DNA of 64,000 nt from Climacteris rufus (GCA_013398175.1 VZRZ01002544.1:434065-498064); one strand, 5' to 3'; shown: positions 1-14,350, numbered from the stretch's first letter. Numbers and translations are program-made. Notes: generated by a model from the letters alone, not told the origin.

Positions 1-3000
1 GGGAGAGGTTTGTTCCCCTTCCCACAGAGGAAAGTCCTGGTGTTCCTCTTCACCTGCCACAGGCAGGTCAGACCTGATGGAGCAAATCTCATGTCAGGTC
101 CCCTCTCAGCAGTGCAGGGCCTGTCTGATAACCACAAACACAAATCAAACACAACTTTTGTGGGAATAGCCAAAATGACTCGTTAAAAATACATGAACAC
201 AGGTGGCTGTAGAGTGAGGAAGTCCCAGCTGTTTGCTCTCCTATGATTCTTAGGAACTTGGTTTTAACTAAGGTGCCTGAACCACCCAAAACTAAGCGAG
301 GGGGAGGCCAGGAAACCTCCTGCCTTGAGGAGAAAAGCGCAACAGGAGAGTTGTTCTGCTGTAATTCATGGGGGTGCTGCTCTGATCAGTAAAGCACAGC
401 CATGTGTTCAGGTCCCAAAGGAGCATAATTATTTCATGATAACAGCTCTCCCCAGAGTGGCCTTACTGGTATTTTAAAAAGCAATTACAGTGGTGAAAAC
501 CTATATTTTTGGTGCTGACAGTTTTAAGAATATTGAACAGTAGTTGCAGCTGGGATAGTGATTCACAGAGATTAATGCAGCTCTTCAGACTTCTCTCTTT
601 CTAAGCCAGATAAGCCAGGGGGAGAAGGAGAAATTCTTTACATAAACATTTGTAAAAGTATAGAACTTCTAGCATCCTCATGCAAACACCAGCAATTGCC
701 AGTTCCAAAGAGGAATTATTCATATTTTTTCTTTTAAGAGGCTAAATTGTGGAGTTCTTTGATCCAAATCACTGCACTGGTGCTCTCAGGTTTTTCAGGT
801 GCTCTGGGAAGCCAGTGAGGGCAGGGAGCAGAGCATGAGTGACATTTGCTTTGTGAGGGAGGGGTGGTGTTGAAAGCCTGCATGCCCTGGGAGGTGAGCT
901 TGCCACTTTGTAAACAGTCCACAAATAATTGCAATACTGGTGTTTGGCTTTGTTCAGCCCCTTCTGCAGGTACCCATCCTCAGGTGGTTCCAATGCCTTA
1001 CCCAAAACTGGTTCAGCCCTTGTGGTGGTGCTACAGGAGAGTTTTGCTTTGACAGGCTTTTGAAAGCACACTTCAAAGCTCAGAATTCGGTATTTCATAA
1101 AGGTACCAGTGAAAGAATTAATTTGCACATTTCCTGAGGTTGTTCTGTATTAATTCTTCAGTGATGCACCTTTCTCAGTGCCAGCAGTGCAGAGCTGTGT
1201 GAGTGAGTGGGATTCTCGTTGGGCACTCTCCACACTTCTCTCCCAAAGAAATTTGGGATATGAATGCTCTCTGTGAGCTTGGCTGGCTGGGGTCACTCTA
1301 AAGGAGTTCTGAAGCCTGGATGTCTTTCACCACCACACTAAATCTCCCATTCTGGGGGAGGTGGAATACAGTGCAGCAATTGTTTTTGTTTGTTTTTAAT
1401 AACAAGCTTTAAGGCAATAACAGGCAGGCAGTGTCAGCCTGATGTATTCTGGTTTGATTTCAGGCATTACACAAGGGAACAGACTATTTTCACGTCTCCC
1501 CCTAGAGCTCTTTAGCAACAACAGCAGCAATAATAACAATCCAGGTTATTAAAAAAAGAAAGGGAAGGAGAAAGCATCATGCCAGTTCCTTTAAGGAGCA
1601 GCACAAAGCCATGGTGAAGGGGCACAGGACTGGGCAGCTTTGCTCTCAGGGTAGGAGTAGTGCACATAAAAAACAACTTCCAACAGTGTTGCTCAATCAG
1701 CATTTCTGATGTTCAGGAAAAGTAGCTTTTCTTTCATGTAAGGAAAATTATGAGCCTCTTCACCAAAAATGTAATATTTTCAACCCTTGGCTATGTAGGA
1801 AAACTAAATTTTTTGGTCATTTGTTTTAAAATCTCTTTGGAACAAGCATTGAGAGAACTTAGGGATTGCAGTGAGCCAGGCTGATGCCCAGCGTGCTGCC
1901 TGGGAACGAGCAGTGAGTTGTGCCCTGGGGACTTTGTCTTCCTGAAGTGAGGGGCTTGAGGAAGGGGAATAGCAACAGAGGGAAGAGCTGATGGCTTTTT
2001 GATGGGAGAAGGGTCAGTGGGTTGGCAGGGGGATTGATGAACTGCCACGAACACTGAGGCAGTGCCAGGTCTGTATTTGAGGAGCACAGTGTCTGTCCCC
2101 AGAAATGGCACAGACTTACCTTTGCACTGAGCAAATCTCAGACCTGCCACCTTATATAGCTTTACTTAGGTCTTTCCTTTTTTAATCTAAAATGATTAAA
2201 AAGAGAACCTCTAGGCTCTTTTGTGCTGAAACTCTCCAGAGGACACAGTTTTGGATTTCCTGTGTGGTTATCAGGTGTGCTTGTCTGATGCCAAAGAGAA
2301 GAGGTTATGAGAGGAGTTGAGGAGAGGGGGAGCAGTGCTGGAGGGAAGAATTGTGCAAATGTTTGGTATGAACATTTCATCAGAGCAGGAGCAGCAGAAA
2401 TGAAACTTCTCTCTTATCAGGTTGGAGGAGATTGGTAACATTGCAGAAATGTTAAAAGCCTGTGACCTTATTTTTTCCATTCAGAACCATGTGTGGGGAT
2501 AAACATAATCCTCTGTAGCCAGGTGGGAAGGGAGGGAGAACAATACCCTGGCTGGAGCCAGGTGCAGAGCCATTGTCTTTCAGGTTGGGGCAGACATGGA
2601 AGATGCTTCTAAGTTTTGAGCCATCATCTGCATCCCTGATGCTTTTATAGGCAGAAGATATTTTTCCATTAGTAGCTATCATGATTAATTACATTAATTC
2701 CAAGGTTTTTGCATTGATTTGTCTGGGTTGACTGTCCTCAAAGTCTTTGAGGCAATAGTTATTGAGGAGTTAAAAGAAGCCCTGTTTTGCAGTGAGTGGT
2801 GGTTATGGTGCCCTGTCAGCTGAGAGTTATGCTAATGGAGAGGACCCAAGAAACAAATGGGAAGTGCACACATTAGTGAGCAAACTCCTTGTTAATTTGT
2901 GTTTTAACATGTGCATCGTGGTGTGATTCAAAGGCCCTAAAAGATCTCTCTGGCTGCACTGCCACTGCAAGGCATTTTGCCTTCTATGGAAACGTTTCAG

Positions 3001-6000
3001 AAATGCAGGTTCACCTAAAATAGCCAATTTTTCAGGTTGAGAGAAGCAAAACAAAACAAAAAAAATCTTTGTTTCTTTCTCGGTTTAACCTTCTTCTTGT
3101 TCTTCAAAACAAGGCATTAATCAATGACAATAGAAACAGCTACTCTTAGGGCTGTCAATGTTTATAGCTTTGGGTTTAATAGCAAGGACATAAATACATA
3201 CTTTTCATTACATTTTTGCTGTTATTTGCTCATCATCCACAGTGTCTGATATTATCATAACTCTTTGGTTGAAGCTATTAAAGTTATGGTTTGTAGCTCA
3301 CACTGGCACGAAGCAGACAGAGAGCCATAAAAGCAAAAAAAAGCCTCCTGGGATGAGATGCTGCTATTAGGCAGGACTGGTCATTTTCTCACTGCTCACA
3401 CAGAGCTCCAATCTTGGCAGATAATGTTGTTAATCTTCCTTAATCCTGCCCTCTCCCCCCACAGTAAATTTCTCCACTTTGTTGTTTTTGCCATTGCTGG
3501 TGCAGGTGATGTTTGGCTTGGGCTGGACCAACACTACTGAGCAGAGAATTCTCTTCCTGTGCTGAGCAAAAGCAGCACCTTGATCAGGGCAGAGGTGGCT
3601 TGAGGCTGGGGTTGCCTCAAGTGCCCACCCCAATTCTGAGCTGTGGTAGTGAAGAGCCCCCAGGATCACTTATTTAGGATGACAATTTCCAATGGAAAAT
3701 CTTTGCAGAGAAGCTTTTTCCTTCTCTACAGTCAGCATTGCCTGGGAAATTCATCCAGAGGTTTCCTTTTTCCCTGGGAAGACTCTTTCCTGTCAATACT
3801 TTGGCCTGTTCCCAAGTGAGTGGGTAGGAAGACAATGAACTGATGGAACTAGCTCATCAATTAAAGATGGCCAATAAGCAAATAAAGTCTTGGTTGGGGC
3901 TTGTCTGGATAGAAATGATTGAGATGGTGACTTCATGGGTATAAATCATTCATCTCCTGAAGCCAGAAGATGTCTGGCTCCCTTCAGCTCTGAACTGAAA
4001 TAATCAGCAAGACATTCGATTTCAAATTCTGATCTGGTTTTAGCTATGGTGGTTCTTGCAGTGTTGCCAGGCTCTGATAGGCATGGTGGGAAATATCCTC
4101 ATTCATAAAGGCCTAACCAAAACCCCACTGCCTGTGGGGAGTTTTGAACTAACTTCTATGACTCCCAACCATTTCATACTTTGCTTTGGCTTAAATTTCT
4201 GTTTACACACTATTTCAGAATATACACTTACAAAGAGCACCAATGCTCTTTCATATCTCCCCCTTCAGAATCAGTCAGCTGTTGGCAGAGAATCACTTTT
4301 GCTGGGTTTTCCCAGCTTTCTGCAAATAATCCAGGCTAATCCTTAAATAGCCTAATTCTGTGTCAGAGCATTTTAGGATTTATTTCAGCCTCTAATATTT
4401 CATATGACTATCAAACAAAATAAAACATCCTTTTAAAAAAAAAGTCTTTATACAAATCTAATTGTATTTCTCTCCAAAGCAACAGCACATTTAGCAGCTT
4501 CAGAACAAGTTTGATTTCTATTTCAAGTAAGCTGTTAAATGCTTGTAGTAACTCAGAGAGGAACCAGAAGTGATTGCACTTCCCATCATCCCAGCACTTG
4601 CTGCTTCCTCACCTGAACTGATACCTTAAGACTCTCTCTGACTGTGGGGTCCCTTTGTATTTGTCCTGTTTGCATGTGTCACCCTGGTGTGACTCAATCC
4701 TGGGACAAACCTTAAATCCATGGAACCCAGACTGTTCTCTCTAACCACGTTTAGCAGATGCTTCTGGAAAGCACAGGTAGAACAGTGCTGTGGCCTGGGT
4801 TAGCCCCCATGGGTTCTGCCAAACAACAGCTTGATGGGAAATGGGGTCTGTGTGAGTGAGGCCTTTGTGTCAGTGTTTAAAAAGCACTTTTCTGGCCATG
4901 TGTGTGCAGGGAGGAGCACCCAGGCAGCGAGCAGAGTGTTCATCGCTGACTGATGACACAACCACAGATGCTTTATTCAGTGCTGATGTTTTCTCAGCTG
5001 GTCACCTCCTGCCCTGCCCAAATTCCTCTTGCCAGCTGCCAGTCTGCAGGGTTTGTCCCTGAGCAGGACTGCACTCCCCAGGCAGGACAAACTCCAGGCT
5101 GGCCCAAGACAAGGGAGATCCCAAACTGACCCACAGGGCCTGTGCAAGGCTTGCAGTGACTGCTGCTTGCCCTCCAACCATTGCTAATTATAATGCAAAA
5201 AATGAGAAGCAAAGCCAAATGTCTTTCATGATTTTTTTTAATCAAAGTGTACAGTGTTATTTTCGTAACACAACACTGGTATCACTTTCTTATGTACAAA
5301 TTTCTTTCAATCCCTTTCAGTCCCTTACTGAACTTCATCCTCATGTCATGCATGCACTTCAGCCTTTTCATATGCAGAGCTAATATGATACAGTTTGTGC
5401 TAATGAAATCTAATTTAGCATAATACTAACATACTAACTAATACTAATTCTGGGTCGGTGAAACATACTTGCATATAACTCCTGTCATGCAAGTTAGCTT
5501 TTTGTCCCCTAACATACCTACCTTTCATTTGATTTTCTGATTTGTTTATAATTTTAGCTATGTTTTTACAAATCAAACCTCTTCAATATGCTAGATATGA
5601 GCAAGATATATATAAGCAAGCCCTTCTCCTTTCTGACCCCCTTTAGCCCTACTATGTGCTGTAGCTTCACTGGGCCTGACTGGCTTTGGGGCAGTCCTGC
5701 TGCCCTGCCTGGGAACAGAGCATTCCCTTTTGCTTGCCTCAACCTTTTCTGTCTCTGAAGGCCACAATAAAGGTCTGTCTGATGTACCAGTCTTCGAAGA
5801 GAATGGGCTTTGCTTACATAGGAAAGTGCTGCCTGTGTTTGTGAGCGTTGTTGGAGTGCAGACTCTTAGTTTGATCCAAATGGATTTAAAAAAAATATTT
5901 TAGTACTTTTTCAGATGAATGATAAGCTCAGTAACTCGAAGTTGTGTTCTTGTTTCTTTTTGGCAAAGGATTCTGGTTACCTGAACTGATCAGCCAGGAA

Positions 6001-7484
6001 AGTGAGAGAGGGGGAGAGATGTGTGAGGGATTTGGCAGAGTTAAAGGGGAATATTCTGAGCTCTCTGCTGGGGTCTGTTGCTGCTGTTTGTGGGTTGGCA
6101 CATGGGTAACCTGAGCAAGAAGCAGGGCCCCTCCTCCACCTCTGGAGAAGATGCAAATCTGAACTGCATTGTTAGGGCACCCTTGCTGCCTCAGATGTTG
6201 GTGATGACTTGAGGTTTAGGGCTGTGCTGGGAATACACAATCCCTTTGGCAGGCACTTGTTATTTAGCAGAATTACTGCGTTTTGGGCTCGTGTGCCCCT
6301 GCTGATGGCACTAATCTCCATGTTAGGAGACAAAGTACCAGCTGTGCCTGGTCCTATTTGTACTACTTTAGCCACACGGATGTTCATCCATTTAATCTGG
6401 AAATATTTCTCTGCACTCATCAACAGCCACATGCAGGCAACTGAAATTGCCACATTTATTCTGACTTAGTTGTGAGAACGACAGATGCTGAATTACTGTA
6501 AAACATGGTGAGAGGGTTTTCTAGCTTTGGTTTTGTTCCTTATTAGTGTGTGAGTGTTTGATATATGAGGTATTAATGCTGATGAGTGAAGATACTTTTC
6601 TTCAGCAAGGTTGGCTCCTTCTCCCAGAGCATCAAGCAAAGCTTCCACTGCTGGAAGCAGGACTGGTGTCATTTATGCTCAGACAAAAGACTTGGGAACT
6701 GCACTGAGACTCAGGAAGGAGAAGACTTGGCACATTTGTGGCTCACAAATACAGGCAGATGTGTTACGTGGTAGTTATTACTTTTTCTTAATAATGTGAC
6801 TTTTCCCCCAGCCTGAATAATTCAAAGAACACTGTTATGGACATGCCTGAAGGTGCATAACCTTCTCCATCCTCTGGGTGTGGGGAGTGTGTGCTGCTTC
6901 CAGTGCAGGGATTTTAAGGGGGTAAATACAAAACCATCTGCTAAATCTGGTGCATCAAGTGTGAGCCCTGTACAGCTGCTTCTCTTCTCACACCTGACCA
7001 CTCTTAGGGCTGTGCTACAACCCATTTGCAGGGTGATGTTACAGCCTTGTTCCCACTCCTTGACCTGGGGAAGCAGAGGTGCTTGGGGTCACCAGTGGGG
7101 CCAGGGACTGTCATTGCTCCTCCCCAGGGCCCTGGCACCCAAAGGACTCTGTTCATACAGGGCCTGTCCCACACCCCACGGGCCACTCACACCACCTGCC
7201 TAAAACCTGAGCCCTGCCTTAATCTGCATTTGGAAAAGTGGTACTTGGGTACTTTCCTGAATGAAAAGCCCTGCAAGACCAGGACATAAAGGACATGCTG
7301 TAGTGTCTGGCAGAAAATGTTTGTGGAGGAGAGACATAGAGCCTGTGTTGAAACTATTAACCTCCCTTTTAGTGTCTGGTTCATTGTGCCTTTGGGATTT
7401 GCCTTGAAGCTGTGTTCTGTAGCACCTTGTTTGTTTGTTTATGTTGTGTTTATTAATCCTTGCTAATGCCCTCTTCCAGCAGTG
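1..7484. other. Intergenic DNA beyond the 3' end of PDZRN3, no gene seen
   Basis: Every open frame here is short, lacks flanking splice sites that make sense, and usually has a rival frame on the other strand. The longest (119 codons near 769-1128 and 1791-2150, minus) show no recognisable domain. No tRNA, rRNA or intact mobile element was seen. Some short AT-rich tracts occur, such as repeated 'actaac/ctaatac' words at 5401-5450. Confidence 0.6.
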
Positions 7485-7541
7485 AATGGGGCCAGAGGAT
7501 CTCCAGAGAGGTCCCTCCCAGCCTTAATTATTCTGTAATGC
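7485..7541 (+). mobile_element. CR1 LINE 3'-end scrap
   Basis: The sequence gaggatctccagagaggtccctcccagccttaattattctgta matches the conserved CR1 terminus (gatgatctccagaggtcccttccaaccc...attctgtga) with several changes. The orientation is plus. It is a short, 5'-truncated, old copy. Confidence 0.65.
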
Positions 7542-8029
7542 AGATGCACAGGGATGCCTACAAAGATTCTGGAAAGAGTAAATGAAGCAGAACCTCCCAG
7601 CCTCATTGGAAAACACTGACACAGGAGAAAGCTCCGTGGTTGTATGTATAGAAAGGGTCAGTCTTTCCTTACTAGAGATGGTTTTTGATGACTTTGGGAT
7701 GGAAATACTGAAAGAGGCTCATCAGTTCATTACCAAACAATTGTGCAGTGCTTGCCTCTGCCTTGAGTGCAGTTTGTGAGAGTTCAAATGCAGTAGTGCA
7801 GTGAAGTGATGCTGAAATCTATTTGTAAGGTTGGTTTTGTGTTTTGCTACATTTGCCATCCATGTTTGCTGGACCTTGTGGTGTAATCAAGTCGTGTTTC
7901 TCATGGAAATTATTTGGATGTGACCTTACAGCTTTTATTTTTTATTTTAAGGACTGGTAAATTTTGGATGCTTACACTGAACAGGAGCAAAGCAGGAATT
8001 TGATAAACCTTAGGTGCTTCAATTTGCAG

Positions 8030-8220
8030 CCTTTTGATTTAGTTTTATTGAACAATTACAGCTGGATTTGCCTTTTGGGGAGCCTTTGTTTATGGCATTC
8101 TAAGCTAACAAAGCCCAGCTAAGCCGGAGGATGGATTATGGAAAATCAAAGCTCGCTCTCCTAATCGGGACAATGGAGCCTTGCCATGACACCTGGGAGG
8201 CCCACACTCCAATATGATAA
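8030..8220. other. Candidate conserved noncoding element
   Basis: This stretch retains CpGs in a CpG-poor neighbourhood (agccggagg, gctcgctc, taatcggg). It packs an E-box CAGCTG (8059-8064), a TCF/SOX-like AACAAAG (8107-8113), a homeodomain-like CTAATC and a SOX-type ACAATGG (8170-8176). No open frame explains it. The call is composition-based only. Confidence 0.3.
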
Positions 8221-11200
8221 AGTATTTTCTTTGAGAGAAGGTCACCTAAAGTTCACTTTTACAGAGAAGTTCTTATTCTCGGTTAATGGGGCTCCCTGTA
8301 GCATGGTCCTGCAGTTGCTTCACATAAAAAGGATGGATTGTCAAAGAAATTACCTTTAGAGCTCCTCCCTGGCAAACTGATTTGAAAGGACAGCCCGAGT
8401 GTTCTGTCCTGGCCAGAGGAGCAGTCCCTGACCCAGCCACACAAGCTGTCGTGCCTCTTTGCACTTCTGCAGTTCAGGATTTGTCAGCACTTGGATTTCT
8501 GGGCAAGTGCCATTCTTTAGGCTTGTGTTATAATAGAATCTCCTGCCTGGCTTTCAGAGCAAGCCATTTAATCTTTTCATGCTGTGGAAACGAAGACATT
8601 TTCAGTCCTTTGGGGATATTATGTGCTGCTTATATCACATGTGAGATGGACTAAGTCCTTTTTTGGTCCTGAAGAACTAAACACAAAATCAAAACACATA
8701 AGCAGAGCCAGACTTGGCACTTGTTTTGTGTGTGTTATGTGTGTAATTTCCTGCATATGTAATTGATCCCCAGTCAGAGCTGGGCCCACACCCAGCTCTG
8801 GAAGACTGGGGATTATTCTTTCTGATCCCTTTCTGGCTTAGCTGGCTCAGTGTTCCCAAAATGGGGAGAGATGGGAGTAGGGTGTGAGAAGTGTGACCTG
8901 AAGCCAACCTCATCTGCTGAGAGGAACAGGAATGGGCTGTTTGGGCTGATTGTTCTTATAGGTGTTTGAAGAAGATTTAGTTATCTTTTTAAAATTACTC
9001 TGATTTTGCATATAAGGGAAAAATATCAGCCCAGGTGTTTATTTGGCCTTTGGCTCCACCAGTTTGGCTCCACTGATTTTTTTTTTTATGCTATTGGCAC
9101 GCTACTTTTGTAAATTAAAACACAAATTGGAGCATTTTTGCCAAGTCATTATTAATTGATTTGATTTAATCTCCTCTAAGAAACATTCTGTGTCAGAAGA
9201 TGACAGTTTTTCACAGGAAACTGGTGGAACTTTGTTCTCATTTTGAACTTGATCAGTAAAAAGCATTGCAATGATGTACTTAGTTCCATGATACTGATGG
9301 TCATTTAGGTAACAGAAATCAGATGAAGCTCCAATTCCCATTATTTAAAACTGGTAGATTGAATCCAGTAGAATACGTGTGTGGGGGTTTTAATAAATTT
9401 TGGCTTTGTTTTCTACCTAGTTTTCAGAATAGGCAAGTGAGTCTTTTTATGCTAGAGCAACAAGGATGTTTCCAGTGTTTTGGGTATTTTAGGATTCCAG
9501 CAAGAAGGGTCCCACTGAGGCAGGAGCTGACCCAAGAACACTGAGCAGTGCTTGCTGATTGTGAACCCACTGCATGGTCAGTCCTGCAAGAGCTGCACAA
9601 TTCATTTTGCATCATTTGCTCGGACACAGATCTCCTGGAGCTCCTGGAGGAGGGCACAGGTTGGGCTGGCAGTGTATTAGTAGGGCCACAGGATGAATTT
9701 TTCATCAGCAGTGACCATTAGAAGGTCTGTGGGAGGTGTGGTGAGCAGCAGAGAATCCAGTTGTGCTCTGATGTACAAAGCTGTGATACCCTGTCCCTTC
9801 ACATACTTCACTGGGTATGGTTCAGGGTAATTAACTGTGTAAGTTAATAGACTGTTTCCAAATCCTCTGGGACTGCTTGAAGTCTTTCAGCTCACATAAG
9901 TGGGCTTTGTGGCAGGTCTGTGTATTAAAGCCCTCAGGCTTGAGCATGAAATCAGCCCAGCTACCCTTTATATGTGAGCCTCTTATTTTTTTCAATGTTT
10001 AATATGTACCACTGTCTCCACCACCATCAGTTTCTCCAGTGGGCACTCCTGTGATTCTGATGATCTGATGGTGAGATTTCCCCACACAAGCCCCTGAAAC
10101 TGGTGCTACTTTGTGCCATGACAGTCACCTGGAGAAAAGGGATTGAATTCTGCATGTCTGCATTTGAACAGTGAACACATCTCCACAAACCCTGTGTGGC
10201 TGAGGTGCTGCAGCCCTGCAGAAATCACCACTCTCCCAGCTGAACCCTGGCTGGGAGCTCACAGAGCTGTTCTGATGAAACCCCAAGCAGAATCTTTGCT
10301 GTTTTGTCACATTAAACAATTTACATTGAATAAAACCGGGGGCCTCAGGACAGAGGTATAGCATCTGCTGTGTCAGTTTCTGCCTCACTTTAGCTTTTTG
10401 AGTTTTCTCTCTAATTAGTTTATGTTCCAATAAATCCTTAATACAACAACTGCTTTAAAACAATTGAAAATAAAACAAAGAGTGGGATTTCAATTGCTTA
10501 TGGCTTGCTTTGTATGGCTTCCAGGCATTTGAGCAATTTTGCTAACAAGTATCCGGTAACCTATTTCCAAAGGCCACTAGCAGATAATGATATTTGGTTA
10601 ATTTACATACTTTCAGTTTATAATCCTAATTAGTTCTCCAACCTGTAGTCCCTAGGCAATATGTAGTCTTACCTCATGTTATTTACCCTCCCTACTGTGC
10701 AAGTTCTCTTAATTTACAAGAAAATGCTGTTAGGTTTGGTTCAGGGCTTTCCCATTTCAGCACACATCTAACCCGGGCGATTCCATGCCGATTTAAACCC
10801 TATTTGCAAATAAGTATTTTACATTTTTATGGATTTTTACATCTGGGAGACACTGTGCAATTTAGGGAAGCTGACCCCAGTTTGACACAGAGCCTGTTTG
10901 CACGGCAGAGAATCAGGCCAAGCCCTGCACCCAGCTGTATCCAGGGTGTCCCCTTGCCACCTCTGCTGTGATGGGGGGCACAGGTTGCCAAGGGATGGGG
11001 AGGAGGTGTTGGACTGTCACCAACCTCTGTCGCCATGGCAGGAGCAGGGATAGGCTGTGGAGCAGCAGGAATGAGTAAGGGCTGTGGGAAAAGCTCTGGG
11101 AGCTGCTGGTCAAACCTCTCAGCTTGGCAATTCCTGGTTCCCTCTGTGTGTATTTAGGATCTCTCCCTCCACACTTACTGTTCTGGGATCACTTCGCACC

Positions 11201-12768
11201 CAAAGGTGAGATTGCACTCAGTAAAGTAGCTGAGGAGGAAGGGAAGAGGATGAAGACAGAAATGAGGATTTATGCTTTCAGGCAATGCTGCCTTTAGCTC
11301 CTTCCAGGCTTAAATGAACTCCAATAAAACACTTGGAGTGAGGCTCTCCCGTGGAAGAAGCACAGCTCCCAGTGCTGGTCCCTGCAGGAGCCTGAGCATC
11401 TGAAATGGAGTGTCCAGCCAAGATCAACCCACCCTGTGTTCCCCCAGGGGCACTGGGCTTTGGGTACAGCCCAGGAGACACAACCTCCACTGCTGCCTGG
11501 AGATTTCTTGTATGTGTCATCCTGTGCATAACAGAACAATTTCTGTTATCTTTTATACACTGGGGTTTGTACTACCATGTCATTTTTAGAAAAACTGCTG
11601 GATGAGATATTTCCTCTTAGGCATCCAAGGCTGATTCTAGTTGGATTCATTGCACTGCAATGTCAGATTTGGACTAACATTATGGTAATTTTCAATGTTT
11701 CCTTGCAAGCAATAAAAAGACTCCAAATCTCCCTTTTCAACACCTCTTTAAGTACTTGGATAGGGCAATGAAAAGTGTGATAACTGAAAAAGGAAAATCT
11801 GCAGTTTGCAAAGGTTTTATTTGGATTTCCAGGATAACTGATGGATTCTGTGAACTGATGCTAATTAATAAATCATAATGCTAAAGGAGACAGGTCATTT
11901 TTAACTGTCCAAAACAGCAAGTGTTTAGTGAGGAAAAACTCAAAGGTGTGAGTAATTCTTGGCCAATAGTTTTATTTTGACATATTAAAGAATGTAAATT
12001 TTATACTGTGGATGCTTCGATGTAATTTCTAAACATCACACTGAATTCCCAAAGATCTTCCTGCTGTTACCCAAGTGTACACAATGCCCAGAATTTATGT
12101 CACTGGTGCCCAAAGGAACCACTGTATGTGAGGTGATTCCAAAGCACCCTGTTTTTATGAGGAGCACTTTGATGATGACTATTCCTTCATTTCAAATCTT
12201 ACTCTAGTATTTCCAGGTAGACTAAAGATGTCTCAGCTGTCTTTTCATGCCTGGTTTAAGGATTGTTATTGCACACTAATCACAGCTCTGTACATCTGAG
12301 TGTGTGTGCCTGGGGAGATGTTGTATTTTGCTGTGGTTCTCAGAGCTGCAGTTGGGATGAACAGAACATAAACTCAGAGGCAGAGATGGCAAATGTCTCA
12401 CACTGAAAGCAGTGTGTGTGAAAATCTGGTATTTTTCCCCCTGTACCACTGGTGATGGTAACAGCTGGTGTGTGTCAGGTGAAACCCCAGCTCTTACAAA
12501 GCCAGTAGAAAAACCTTTCACAGCCTACAGTAGGACTGCTTCTTTATCCCAAAGGAAAACAGAGATTGAAGATCAATTTTCAGAGGCTTATTGACCTGAG
12601 TGCCAGATTACAAAGGCTGAAGGTGCATTTTTGGGTGTACAGGAGTTCACTGTGCAGTGTGGCAGACACATTCCATGGTAATTCAGTGCTAGTCCACAAA
12701 GGGAGCAGAAAAACCCTGGACAAATCTGTGGTTTGTTCCTTGATGACAGACAAAATAGGCATGAGAAG

Positions 12769-12813
12769 CTCCCCTTTCAACCTGTCCCCTAATCTCTCCC
12801 CTTTCAACCTGTC
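12769..12813. repeat. 27-base-period partial tandem duplication
   Basis: The 18-mer ctcccctttcaacctgtc occurs at 12769-12786 and again at 12796-12813, a period of 27 bases. It is probably a replication-slippage duplication. Confidence 0.8.
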
Positions 12814-13516
12814 ACTTCTACCACTAGGATTGTAATTTATGTTCTGTATGGTTATGACAGAAGAGTCCAGAACAAAAGCCTGGAAGGCTTGGGAGGAGAT
12901 TTTCAAGGGAAAAGTGAGAGGGGATGGAGAATCTGGGAATTATTCATAATGAATCTCTGTCACTTAATCCAGCAGAATATTCCAATTTATATCTGAGTTC
13001 TTAATCAGAAATAGAAAACATCAAAAGGAAAGTGATACCTCTTTGACACCTCTTATTTTTTCGCCATCTCTTTTAATTTGTATATTTATTTGCTTTACTT
13101 TATATATGCTTGAACTTATATATTGTCTGTTTTTAATGCAAACCCCCACTGAAGTCTGTAGGTGGGTTTTCTAACCAGTAAGAAACCACAAATCAAAGCA
13201 AAACAGGAGAGCGGAAGTTCTATTTCTTTCTTACAAGCCATCTTAAATACCCCGTGAGTTGAAGATTCTTGATTCTACTCTTGATATTCCTTGTACTTCT
13301 CCCTTGCCTCTTCCCTCCATCTCTCCTTCCCTCAAGGAAACCTCAATCCAAATTTCCCCCAAAGTCAGGATCCCAGTTATTCGCTCAGGTTTGGCTCCAG
13401 TGGCTGTCCAGGCATTTTTGCAGCACAGGAGCTACACTCAATAAAATGATATTCTAGGTGGTGAAACCAGAAGGGAATAAAAAGAATTTAAAATAGCTTG
13501 AAATATAAAACAATAA

Positions 13517-13522
13517 TTTATT
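13517..13522 (-). terminator. PDZRN3: Polyadenylation signal AATAAA of PDZRN3
   Basis: A minus-strand canonical hexamer about 845 bases after the stop codon. Cleavage is expected 10-30 bases beyond it, near 13490-13507. The minus strand further on is U-rich (ttctttttattcccttctgg), as expected of a downstream element. Another AATAAA further along, near 13084, could serve a longer form. Confidence 0.6.
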
Positions 13523-14342
13523 TTACTTCATTTTACTTGTTAACGTTTGTAGCTAATGATGATTTCATGAAACTTGCTTTTATAATTCAATACATTCAAA
13601 TCTATAAAGCAAACAGTTACTACCATGGGCTTTTCAAATTCCACAAACTGTCTTATATAAACAAATTAGCTGTACATGCACATTTCTTCAATAGGTTGCA
13701 ACATTTGCAAACATGCTTTAAAATCCTTTAAAGCTGCAGTATAGTGTACTTTGCCTCAGGCTTTTCAGATGAAACCTATATACTTTCTTCAGAAACCTTA
13801 GAAAGAAAAATGTTTAAATGTTGAGCATAACTCTAAAAACTGCTGTTTGATAAATGTTAAACATTACAAGAGAATGACTCTGAGTTTAAACCTTGAGCTA
13901 AGTATTGATAAACAGCACTCTGTGTAGAAGTGAACAACAGCAAAATAATATCACAAAATATGGTTTCACAAAAAAAATACGTATGTGCAGTTGCTCTTGT
14001 GGGTTTTTTGCATTTTTTTAGGTAAAGAAAAGCATGGGTACCTTTTAATATGAATATAGTTTAAGCAAATTACCTGTGTAAGTATGGTTAATACATTTCT
14101 GATATTTAAACACTTCATGTAAAAGGTAACAAGTAAAAAAGTACAATCAGTATTCCAAAAAGCACTGTTGATATTGCCTTTGAAGGAGATGGGCAAACTT
14201 CCTCTCCACTGTATAATGGAGATGCTGGCACCCACGGCTGTGGAGTTCAGTATTTGAACTATAAACTCGGTGACTGTATCTTATATACAAAAATCTTGCC
14301 ACATTGAACGAGGCATCGATTCCTACCCCACTGGTAGCGTTT

Positions 14343-14350
14343 TATGTACA
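14343..14350 (-). promoter_or_regulatory. Pumilio-type element UGUACAUA in the 3' UTR
   Basis: The minus-strand sequence TGTACATA matches the PUF-protein consensus UGUANAUA exactly and starts 17 bases after the stop codon. Such 8-mers also occur by chance, and sites very near the stop are often less effective. Confidence 0.35.

Larger units (their letters stand above)
7542..13499. other. Intergenic DNA, with one candidate conserved block and a small tandem duplication
   Basis: No exon was recognised. Apart from the candidate conserved block at 8030-8220 and the 27-base duplication at 12769-12813, this is ordinary AT-rich bird intergenic sequence with scattered short open frames, none with domain-like content. 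The left part borders the gene's expected transcription end. Confidence 0.5.

Noticed and set aside
1791..2150. 119-codon minus-strand frame in the intergenic part
   Set aside because: No domain, and a competing 91-codon frame overlaps it. No splice or promoter context was seen.
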